From the NCBI RefSeq assembly GCF_002775205.1, contig NC_036464.1:7557291-7621290 (forward strand): a stretch of 64,000 nt of DNA, in the 5' to 3' direction. Source of the stretch: Xiphophorus maculatus. Lineage: Eukaryota; Chordata; Actinopteri; Cyprinodontiformes; Poeciliidae. The notes under the pieces were generated by a model. The model searched no databases. It was not told the DNA's origin and saw only the letters and a list, made by a program, of their open reading frames with translations. The position numbers were made by a program, and so were the translations under genes. Position 1 is the first letter of the stretch. The number at the start of each line of letters is the position of its first letter. Below, in pieces: positions 22,104-32,333 of this stretch.

Positions 22104-22109
22104 AATAAA
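22104..22109 (+). promoter_or_regulatory. Polyadenylation signal of the spectrin/PH gene
   Basis: A canonical AATAAA lies 53 nt after the stop codon, giving a very short 3' UTR. Alternative, more distal sites cannot be excluded. Confidence 0.65.
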
Positions 22110-22314
22110 AACACACTACTACTGACCATATTTATGATCAAAACACTTATCCTAGTTATATTTTTGATGCGTTTGTGATAATTCACTACAGAGCCTTAAA
22201 AGTCATTATAAATAACCTGTTTTATGAGTGTCTCTTTTTTGATCCTTCACTTTTTAAGTCATTTAAAAACTAACACAACTGCTAACACACTGCAAAGTGT
22301 GCACTGTGTATTTA

Positions 22315-23616
22315 CAGTTCAACTCAGAAGTGTACATACAGTCATCACTGACGTGAATGTCATATTAATTCAGGACAATAAAGGATTTCTTTCAACAATT
22401 TATATCAAGATGGAAGGATAATGCAGCTTTCAACTTCAGTCATTTCAGAAAACAAGAGTTGGATTAATAACAAGCTTAAACATTTTCCGCATTTTTTGTG
22501 TAATCAACAAAATGTACATTATCAAGTATGGAGGTGGTAGCATCATGCAGTGGGTTACTGGACTGCCAATGGTACTGCTGCGTACTGGATAGAAAATTAA
22601 AAAAAGAAAATGTCACCAAATTCATTCATTTCAAGCTCCAAAATACATACAAACACCGTTAGCAATATTCAGATGTCATTATTATTATGGGCATGAATGT
22701 AATTATTTTAGGTCTTTTATGGATTTCAGAGTGCAAATTGAGCTGATTGTATCCGTTTTCTGAGCCTCACAATTATGCTGATAAATGTCGCTCACCAAGT
22801 TGCGGAGAAACCACAGACGTCCTCGAAACCCTGATGTTCGTGGGAGTTAGAGACTGCCGGCGAAAGGCTGAACGTTGCAAACACTTGATACTCGCTCTAA
22901 AACGCTCCTAAATGCACATTTTAATAGATGAAACACCAAATGTACCTTAATATGGCTTGTTATGATCTGTGGAAACCGTCTTTGCACGACTGCAGAAGCT
23001 AGCACGCATGGTCTGTCTAACTTCCGCTCTTCTGGGTACAGCCAATCAGCACCAAGGTCAATGAACGACACTCGTTGATTGGCTGCCTTTTTAACACCAA
23101 CCAATAGCATGTGAAGGAATTTTGATGAAAGCTGCATTTTCTTTGTAATATTTCAAATATGGTCTCTGCAAAAAAGGATAGAGATCACCACTTTAGTTGA
23201 ACCGTCTCAAAAAGTTACAATTTGAGTATTAAGTCAATTTCTGATCAGGCACGTTTTCTCTAAGATGACTCCAAACGAGTCGATGAGCCTTGTGTTTCAA
23301 AACGTTTTGGTTTGGAGCTTCCTGTGTTTGTTCTTGAACATTATAACAATTTTTTTTTAAATCAGAGATTGACGGTTTGGGTCACATGACGGAAACTTGG
23401 ACAGAGGTGGGTCTTAAAACCGGACAAATATCCAAAACCTCCTTATATGTTCAAAAAAGCTTTTAATTCAACCAGATATATGGTTTTGATCCTGTGAGGA
23501 TTAGAGAAAATCCTCAATAAATTAAACTTCTGCATCAACTTGTTGTTTATATGTTAAAGGTTAAAGTTAATATAACATTCACATTTATGACGGTTGTATG
23601 TAAACTTCTGGAACTG
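22315..23616 (+). mobile_element. Sleeping-Beauty-like Tc1 fossil, about 1.3 kb, with internal insertion
   Basis: The left terminus CAGTTCAACTCAGAAGTGTA and the right terminus ACTTCTGGAACTG are inverted. The match extends about 60 bp, including ATGACATTCAC against ATAACATTCAC. TA dinucleotides flank both sides (22313-22314, 23617-23618). Plus-strand transposase remnants are at about 22525-22570 (GGTGGTAGCATCATGCAGTG) and about 23380-23440 (the region of the DNDPKH motif, corrupted). The stretch between about 22640 and 23280 does not look like transposase and probably represents an insertion. Confidence 0.8.
22640..23160. repeat. Candidate dispersed repeat with inverted CCAAT boxes
   Basis: This lies inside the Tc1 fossil. 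CAGCCAATC (23039-23047) and GATTGGCTG (23077-23085) form an inverted pair 29 bp apart. The minus strand has a 96-codon open frame with no recognisable domain. Confidence 0.35.
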
Positions 23617-23619
23617 TAG

Positions 23620-25090
23620 TTGTTCTGATTGTTTTTGATCACTCTTGTATATTTCTTTTCATTTTTTTCCCTGTTGTGCTTTGGGTTATCTGTTAAACTA
23701 AATATTAATACATTGAGCTCTCAGTGCCTTCAGTTACGTTGCATTTTAGCTCCTCAACTATGAATTCACAGTTTGATACTGTTTGATCTTGCGTGATTTA
23801 ACTACTTTTTTCCCACCTTCTAAGGCGAAGACTAAATACTTAATAAAACTCAAAACAAGGTTTTGCTTTTGCTGTGATTAAAGATTAATTTTTGACACAC
23901 TTGTACAAAAACATCTTTTTTTTGTCATGTCTGTCTGGACTACTTTGAGAAGAAAAGCCATAAGATGAAACAAGAGATTAAATGTCAGCAAAGCTAAGAA
24001 CATCTCCACATCACAAGTCATCTTTTTGCATATTAAAGCATATTAAAACATGACCCCATTCAGAGATGTGATTTAAACATAAATAATCGCCGCTTCATCT
24101 AAAGCTGAGGAACCAGACGCTCTGTGGACATGGTTGCATAATGTATTCAACTCATAAAGCCTTTGCAAACTAATGCTGATTAGCATTGCAAAATATTCAG
24201 TGTCTGCTTTGGATTAGTTACAGTAGAGAAGAAAAATGACTAATTTGGGCATCTCAAAAGTTTTGATGTCTACTTTGGAAAAACAAACTAGAAGGAAACT
24301 GGTGTAAGCTGTTTACTGGTTTGGTGAGCAATGCTGTTTGTTGTTGACGTCCAAAGATTCAGAGCAGCTAAAGTGTAGCTACAGTTAATAGAGTGTTAGA
24401 ATGCTGTAAAAGCTCAAATATCATAAATATTTTACTTTAATTTCAGAACGTGTAGCCATATTTGTCACTTCTATGCAAAGACAGTGAAAAGATTGAACAT
24501 AGTGGAGAGGTCAGCTTTGGGGCAGTGAAGCTAAACTGTCAGATAGCAGTTTCCTTGTTTTGGTGGTCGTGCTGATTCTGACAGCAGCAGAAATGTTGGA
24601 ATATTATATGAGGAGGATTAGAAGCATGACATGATTCTCTGTAAGCCTGCAGATCTGAGGGAGGATTTAAGAAGTGCACCTGGAAACACTTATCGCATAC
24701 TTCTGCAAAGTAACTCAATCACAGATGTACTGAAGGCTTTGGAGGGCTTGAATGGTACTGCCTGTCAGCGTGAGGTCATGCAGCATCCCACAGTTAAAAT
24801 GTGCAAAACGCACCGTCAGTACTGATCAGTCTTTCCAGTTAATTTTTCTCACACGTTTTTCTGCTTTTTGGAGAAAAAAATGGAATAATCCAGTGATGAA
24901 GAAAATGGAGCCAAAAAACAATAAATGCTACGTTGTTGTGTTCACGCTGTTTTCTATATTACCATGTATTCTGGTGCTTTGAAAAATGGTTTATGTTGGT
25001 TTTAATGAAATGAAGTCCTGTTGTTGCTTTTTTGGGATCCTGTTCTGAGTAGTGCATATTTACTGAGATATCACTCTCATTTATCTATTT
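23620..25090. other. Intergenic, no gene seen
   Basis: AT-rich sequence with only short chance frames. I recognise no element or RNA gene. Confidence 0.55.
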
Positions 25091-25094
25091 TTTG

Positions 25095-25475
25095 TACCAC
25101 TTTGAAAAAACTTAAGAGATTACTTAAAATCATTAGTTTCTCTGATTTTAGTTTTTATAGGTATAGGGTTAGGGTTAGGGTTAGGGTTAGGGTTAGGGTT
25201 TGAGTAAAATGAACATTGCTCTTTTATTCTGTGGCCTACTGACAACATGTCTTTAGTATTTATTTTCAGAAAATGAGAAATGGACAAAATAACAAAAAAG
25301 ATGTAGTGTTTCAGACGTTAAATAATGCAAAGAAAACAGGTTCATTTTAATTTAGAAACAACAGTACTAATGTTTTAATTCGAGAAGAGTTCAGAAATCA
25401 ATATTTGGTGGAATAACCAGGAGGTTTTCATTGGGGTTCAGAGCAGAAGGCTCTTAATTTTTTCCAGAGCTGAAT
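25095..25475 (+). repeat. Dispersed Tc1-related repeat, copy B, with telomeric insert
   Basis: Aligned by eye to copy C (35755-36085, opposite strand), it is collinear from the TTAGTTTCTCTGATTTTAG region through GTTCATTTTAATTTAG to GGAATAACCAGGAGGTTTTC. The one major difference is a telomere-like array at 25164-25199. Confidence 0.75.
25164..25199 (+). repeat. Interstitial telomeric repeat, 6 perfect hexamers
   Basis: Six uninterrupted TAGGGT units (36 bp) of the vertebrate telomeric hexamer lie between blocks that are nearly adjacent in copy C of the host repeat. Confidence 0.95.
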
Positions 25476-25479
25476 GTTA

Positions 25480-27300
25480 AAGGATAAATTGACCAAAATG
25501 AGAAAAAATATCCAATGCTGAATGAGTGCTTCTTAGTGCTCAAATTGTTATTAGCATGAATCAAACAGGAAGTCACACCTTAAGTTTCAGTTTCAAGGAC
25601 CAACTGGACAAGTAATTATTGGCCGTATTAGTCAAAAAAATGTCAGTCGTCGTTTTTGCTAAAGTTACTGAACCATCAGAGCAGACAGCAAGTCTGCATA
25701 GCCCAGAATAAGATCGAATTATATTATTATTGGTTTTATTGCCACATATATTCACAATGAATTTACGTAATTACATATTAACAGCGTCTATGTGATGCAA
25801 GTTGTTCAAAACATCCGTGGAAGCCAGGCTTAGTCGTATACTACACTATGCATGAGCAGGGGATGCTGGTGTATTTTTCAATTAAAGTTGTATATCTCTA
25901 CATGAAACACAAGGCACATGTGCAAAGGAGTGAGGGGCATATAATGATCCACATTGACATTCAGGAAGTGACTGATACAATTAGTCACTGCCTTCACATA
26001 TGGCATCCATTCCTTTGGAATGCACTGACTCCCATACTGAAGACATTTCTGTGTGTTTTTCCCTCTCCGTCATGTTTGCAGCGACAGCCGTATCGTGTAA
26101 GGGCCCAGAGGGACGCAGCACCAGCCAATCGATTGATCGTCGTGTCCCAGATCTTTGTGTCCTCTCCACCCCCTGACCTCTATACGATTCGCTGACAGCT
26201 CCTACTGCTCCCGTCACAGCTGCGGGGGGTTGTAGCCCTCCCCTGCAGACACAGCAAACAGCTCACTATGCTTGCATGTCAGCCCACTCTGGAGGCTTTT
26301 CCTTTAAGTGTGGGGGGTTATGTAGAGCAAAACATGTGCTGCACTCGACAACTGCTCAAAACGACTGCACGACATTTTCCTGCCTTTTCCCCCTGTCCAA
26401 TCTCTTAAAGACTGACCGCCTGACATGTCCTCCCAAAGGTGGGGTGAAGCGTCTTAGACCTAAGTGACTCACAAGGGTCGGCAGTGTCTTTCAAAGAGAT
26501 CTGGAGATCAGAAGGAGCCATTAGGACAGTGTAACAGGAGAAAGATGCCCTCAGGCCCTCACCCTTCCCTACAGTTGATAGAAAATGGCGCTACTGCCTT
26601 TGGAGGGATGCATGATGCTCAACCCATGACACATTCCCACAGGGACAGAAAGTTAGTTGTTCCTTACTTGAGTAACTTCGCTGAGATACAGAGTGAAGCA
26701 GCATAATTAACTGTATAAAAGAGAATAGATGTATGTTTTATTGAAAATCTCTGAGCTTTCAACTTGCAGGCTTCAAAAAGGTCAGTTCTGTGGTTTAGCT
26801 GGCTTTGAAACCCAAAGCTGCAGGCCGCAAGCAGCCTTATGGGAGGCAATGAAAGGGACGTAACGGGGAGAGTGAGTTTAAGAACTGTCTTTGCTGGGCA
26901 GGAGGTAAAATGGTGGATCAAATGACCTCATTTCCACAGCCCTGGAATCCCATTTCACCTTATCTGTTCACCTGTTAACATTTTCACATATAAAGCTGTA
27001 TTTAATAACTCCGAATGAGGAGTGCCTCACTGTGAGAGGCAGTCAGACACTTGGATTTAAATGTTTTACTTTTTTTAACATTAGTTTATAATCTGCAATA
27101 TGGATATATACATTGTGGTAAGTATCTACATGTCATGGTGTACAGATGTGAAGGGGCATGTAACAAACCCAGTATATAACACAGGTTATATACTTTAGAA
27201 TGGATTTTATCTTATTTTTTTGAATGACTACTTTTTACTTTTAATATACTGAAGTATGACATCACTTGAGTATAAATGTTGGGTACTCTACCCACCTCTG
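25480..27300. other. Intergenic, mostly unique sequence
   Basis: No gene is supported. The section about 26050-26480 is less AT-rich than its surroundings and not obviously repetitive. It contains CCAATCGATTGATCG (26126-26140). It could be a regulatory island. The open frames there lack coding character. Confidence 0.5.
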
Positions 27301-27302
27301 CT

Positions 27303-27375
27303 TATCAGAATCAGATTCAGAATCAGCTTTAATTGCTACGTTTATATGCAAAAACAAAGAATTTGACTTGGTGTG
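27303..27375 (+). repeat. Short teleost retroposon fragment
   Basis: CAGATTCAGAATCAGCTTTA followed by AACAAAGAATTTGACTTGGT is a very common fish dispersed sequence. It is a fragment without a target duplication. Confidence 0.55.
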
Positions 27376-27389
27376 AGGATTTAGGTTTC

Positions 27390-27710
27390 TGTGTTGTTTT
27401 CAGGTTAATTTAGTCTGTGTTGATTGATCCCAGCTGTGTCTCGTGTTCCCTGATTTCTTCCTGTGTATTTAACCTCACCTGTGTCCCCTGCTCCCTGTCG
27501 GATACTTGTGTAATGTCAAGTCTTTGTTGTCATTGGTTCGGTGTAACTCCCAGTGCTACCAGTGTCTGCGTTTCCTTGTCTCATCGCTCACCTGTGCTGC
27601 CTGGATTCTGTTCATGTTTTTGATCATTATTAAACCATAATTTTTCACTACAAACTGGGTCCAGCCACATTCCAACCTCACCTCTCAACACAACTCATGA
27701 CACATAGAAA
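27390..27710. repeat. Candidate dispersed repeat (CT-rich)
   Basis: A CT-rich stretch ends ACTGGGTCCAGCCACATTCC, followed by ACTCATGACAC. The style matches the 3' part of known fish retroelements, but I cannot classify it. Confidence 0.4.
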
Positions 27711-27719
27711 TTCATGACA

Positions 27720-29540
27720 CTTTAAAAGATATTTTAAAATACTGAAAAAACTATGTGCATATATTAATATAAATGCACAAAACAATATTTTTTTCAAATA
27801 TCACAAATATGCCCTTGTTTTCCGGTAGAGTAGCTGAGTGCTGGAGCTTTCAGGTGTTGGTATTAGCTGTTTTTAGGTTTAGTTTAGATGTTAGTTTTGT
27901 TTTCTGTAGCCCCATACTAACAAAAAACACAATTTGTGTCCAGGATGTGTGTGGTCTGTGTAGATGTTAGTTTTGTTTTTCCTGACCCTAGACCTGTAAA
28001 GTCCTCGATGGAGTTAAGGTCATATAGGTTAATTCTGAATACACAATCACTCTCATATTATAATTGTTAAAGGTTTTTAAAGAAAATTGCATGGTTTCCT
28101 GGTACATATATGGCAGGAACATGAAGCTATTCCAGAAATTCTACGTTGTATCCACCCCAAAACAATCCCAACAATTGATCAGCAAACTAATAAATACATA
28201 AAACCCAACAGAAATTGTTTTGTTAGCTGTTTTCTTTCCAACAAGAAGTTAAAGTAAGACTCAATCTGTGCCCGCAGTGTCTGGCTGTCATATGCACAGC
28301 TGCTCTGAGGGACTGACAGGAATTGTGAGAATGCAGAAACCAGCTTGACACTCTGACATGACCTTGATTTCCAGAAACTCACCATGCGCAGGTTTCTGCA
28401 CCGAGATTATTTGGCATCACAAAAGATAAGTAGTTTATTTCGCCTCCACATCTCCGTGTATGTCGTATGTTCTCCACAGGATAAAGTCAATTTTATGTGC
28501 TGCTTTAGGAAGGCTTGGGCAAAATGTTGTGTAACAATATGTCAGATTTTTATTAGCTGTTTGGCCTTTTAGCTGAGGGCTTCCCGGACCATACATCATC
28601 CCCTGGCCCCTCCTTCCTGTCTGCAGCTGTCAGTGTGCCTCCTGGGCTGGTACCACAAAGAGCAATAACTGGAGAGAACGCACCACATCTAAGCACCCGC
28701 TCCCCCATCAAAACCTCACTCCCCTCACCCTTCCACCAAACAGCCAAATCCCCTTTGTCCTGAATTGTTGGTAAGCTTCTTGCATTTCTGTACCCTCCAT
28801 GAGATGGAGGGATAAAGAGTTCAGGGTCCTGCTCAGATATCTGGCCCAGAAATTCAGAGTAAATTTTTCATGTGATTTTGAAATGTATTTACATCAGTAA
28901 ATATGTGCAAAAGGTTTTTAGTTTTATCAGAGTAACATAATCTCACATGGAAAGATTTGTGAAACTTCAAATATTCAATTTTAGTCAATTTATTTACCGT
29001 TTAGCTGGGGGAATGCCACAATAAGAAATATTAATTTTTAGTACACTCACTGATGCTACAATATTGGACACCTCAAAATCCTGAAAAATAAAATATATTT
29101 TATATAATTTAGCACAAAATGTACAACTATGCGCTAAATTACTAATTCCCCTATCTTATGTAGAACTACACTTCTTTTCATTTTACTCAGAAGTTTGTTT
29201 CAGACCGGAAATGATGATAAATAAGACAAACTAAAAGGAGTAAAAATTTTTATTTTATCAAATAAATATGTTAAAATTAAAAGATCCCTTTAAACCTAAA
29301 CCTGCCAGGGGAATGAATGATTCTGGACTTCACTAAACATGTGATTATGATAACTGATCACAATTGATTTCTCCTGGTCACTCTTCAAAATGTGAAAGAC
29401 AATAGAACATCCAATTCAAGCGAGGCAGATGTGTGTTGATCTTCCTAAATCAGGAAATGGTTACAGGGAAATAGGTAGCTACTTGCCCAAACTTGTCCAT
29501 TTCTACATCTAGACAAATAACTAATGTTTAAAACAGCGAA
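27720..29540. other. Intergenic, no gene seen
   Basis: No coding region is supported. The part at 28560-28760 is less AT-rich and looks unique. The rest is AT-rich. Confidence 0.5.
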
Positions 29541-29549
29541 TATTGTGAG

Positions 29550-30005
29550 AATCACGGCAGGATGAGGACTCACGTTTGTTTTGGCACCAAATACAGTAAG
29601 GAGAATGGTAAGGAAAGCATAAAAACATTTCCAAACCAAACAACTGCACCTTTGAATCACCAAGCTGCCATAACACCCATTATATACAATCTACGTTCCA
29701 ACTGGATGCTTGAGAAACATGCCAAAAAACATCTTTCCCTGTCCAATCGTCACATGAACATGTCCAGTCTGCTGAACGATACAGAAACTTTAAATCACAC
29801 CATTTTCAACTTTTCAGCGACAAATAATCCAAGTGTGTTTGACCTAAAGCAAAAAATGGATCTGTGGAAAAATACCTCATATTAAAAACTAAAGCATGGT
29901 AGAGGATATGTGATGCTGTGGGCTTGATTCTCTTCCAACAGCCTCAGAAACCTCATTAGAGTGCATTAGAGTCCAAAATTAATTTCTAGTATAAAATCTA
30001 TTTCA
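29550..30005 (+). mobile_element. Tc1-like fragment
   Basis: TAAAGCATGGTAGAGGATAT and GTGATGCTGTGGGCTTGATT (29889-29926) match the conserved GG-turn region of a Tc1-like transposase. The preceding 300 bp is consistent with its upstream part, in a broken frame. Confidence 0.6.
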
Positions 30006-31110
30006 CGCTTTGTATTTCTGGATATGTTTTATATTCAGCAACAATTTCTCTTATCCCTCGACGGCTAAGCAGATGGTGTTCAGGTGCTGCAGATGAGCTC
30101 GGTGCACATCAAATGTCACATTCTGGCGATGACGAGTAAATCATATGCACGTATAGTGACAACATGCACTGTATGTATACTAATTACATCATAAAGCGTC
30201 AGATGTATCCATATGTGCGTACATCCTCCATTTGGTAGAACTGGCAAGGTCTTTGTGTTATGTAACCCATCTGGTGCTCTGCTGCAGGGAGCCGGGGGTT
30301 ACCATCCACAGAGCCAGCTCTCCTGCTCGGCTACTTCAGGCTGATTAGCCTTAGATTGTGATGTTGTTCTTCCACTTTAGTTAGAAAATAATAAAAATGT
30401 AACTTTAGAGCTTACTGGTGGCAGCTCATCCAGTTGTGCTCTGGTCGTGTGAGGCCACGGAGCAGCAGATGCTTGCGCAGCAGCTCGTCTGACGCAGATC
30501 GCGGCTGGCAGCTCTTTCTGCAGCCAGCCTGACAGGTCACATCATTTACACACTGCAAAACAAACCCAAAAAAAAGCGCCTTCCTTTTTTTCATCACTTT
30601 GAAATGACCTGGAGGTATTTCAATGCTGCAATAAATAAATAAATAAATAAAACTAACATGTTTGCCAGAGGGTGTTGTCTATTTAAAGCTTCAGCACAGC
30701 TGTCAGGCTCCGGGCTCTCGCAGAATCGGCGCTCCACACGCAGCGAGTCGATACGATCAACACATTACGGGTCGCAAAGAGGCGACCTTTTCTGCAGGTT
30801 TGACAACAAATTCTCCTCTGCGGTTTTAAACCCTCCACTTAGCTCCGCTACAAATCCTTTATAAAACAAGAAATAAACCCTTAATTCACTGTTGCCACTT
30901 ATCCTGCGGTGTAATCTGATGGAACATGGAAACACATTTCGGGGGGGTGGGCAACACAAAATCTCTACAACCGCAGTTAAGCTTATTTACTTGTAAGCAG
31001 AGAATGTGAAAACAACAATCGAGTTTTATGATCAGGATGAAAACCTTCGCAGGAGCAAAAACTGTTTATATAATTTTATACTAGAGAGAACCTGATTGTT
31101 GAGAGAAGTG
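30006..31110. other. Intergenic, partly unique
   Basis: About 30040-30320 and 30420-30560 are mixed-composition sequences without recognised repeats. An (ATAA)n microsatellite follows. No gene is supported. Confidence 0.5.
30631..30652 (+). repeat. (ATAA)n microsatellite
   Basis: About five and a half uninterrupted ATAA units. Confidence 0.9.
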
Positions 31111-31114
31111 TATG

Positions 31115-31560
31115 TTTACAGTTCACCGCAAAAGTATTTACACCACTTATACTTTTCAAAATTTTGTCATGTTTCGTAGTTTGTTTTTAGTGGTGCTTAA
31201 ATGATAGACTAACAAAAGATGTGAAATAGAGAAAAAATACATTCCTTTTCAAAATCACTCCTTTTTACTGATATCACCAAATGAAATCTAGTACAGGATT
31301 AGATTATGAGATAATATCCTAAAGTAAAATACTACACATCACCCTGAACACAAAATCTCCACTAAAACTGAAACATGGTGGTGGTATGTTTTTTTTTTTC
31401 TTTTCAGGTACAGGAAAACCTTTCTGGCTGGAATACAAATACACACCACAGTTTTTAATTGCAAAAAGACAGAAAATTTGCACTTTTAAATCTCTACCTT
31501 GTGCTAGTCTAAAACATAAATGCCCAACACTGTTGTGTGATATCAAATAGTTAGAATAAT
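31115..31560 (+). mobile_element. Tc1-like fragment
   Basis: The left terminus CCGCAAAAGTATTTACACCA is followed by the 'CACCCTGAACACAAAATCTC ... AAACATGGTGGTGGTATG' block of the transposase. The frame is lost and the 3' part is missing. Confidence 0.65.
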
Positions 31561-31981
31561 ATTGCTGTGAATAGAATTAGCATGCCAGTAATGAGAGTTT
31601 AAAACAATCCAACAAGACTAAAATATCACTGGTCTGCAGGATTTTAATGCATCATAGAATATTTTTCCAAATATTTTATGCAAGCAGTCTTTTGTGAATG
31701 TGATTTAGCGCACCTTGATACTGGGATGGTTCTGATTCTGTCCAGTAGATCTAAATTTGTTGTGATAATGTGACAAAAATTGGAAATGTTGTGCAGGTAT
31801 CAATACTGTTGCAAGGTGCTGCATATTTGCTTCTATTCGTTTGTGGTGGCGGGTGAATAGAGTGCACATCGTTGCACAATTAAATATTGATTGATACTCC
31901 GTGAGCAAAAGCTCAACACAAGGCAGGGCTTCTGTCGGGAAGAATTAATAGAATCACCAGGGTCATCGCTTTGTGTGCTCC

Positions 31982-31987
31982 TTTATT
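31982..31987 (-). promoter_or_regulatory. Candidate polyadenylation signal of ntpcr
   Basis: AATAAA on the minus strand, about 350 nt beyond the ntpcr stop codon. Confidence 0.55.
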
Positions 31988-32333
31988 GAAAGAAAACATC
32001 GGCTGTGATCATGGAAAACTTGAGAATAAAAAACTGAATAAGCAACAAACAGAAAACTAACTGAATATATTCCCAGTTGTGTTCCATCTCACAGTCAATT
32101 ATTAAGCATGTAATCCATTTTGTTAAGAGAAACAAAACAAATGATTATTTACATTAAACACATGCATGTGGCACAACAACTCTTCCACCCTCTCATCTTG
32201 CTGCAGAGTACAGTAGGTCACAACACCATTGTTAACCATGAACAGACTTACTTAACAGCCGGCTTGTGTGAAGCATATATGCACAGACACATGAGAACAT
32301 TGACGTCAGCACAAACTGCAGGAAGATGTCCTT

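Noticed and set aside
22847..23137. 96-codon minus-strand frame
   Set aside because: It lies in repeat-like sequence inside a Tc1 fossil and has no domain or splice context.
25021..25203. 60-codon frame ending in a Val-Arg repeat
   Set aside because: The Val-Arg run is the translation of the telomeric hexamer array, not a protein.
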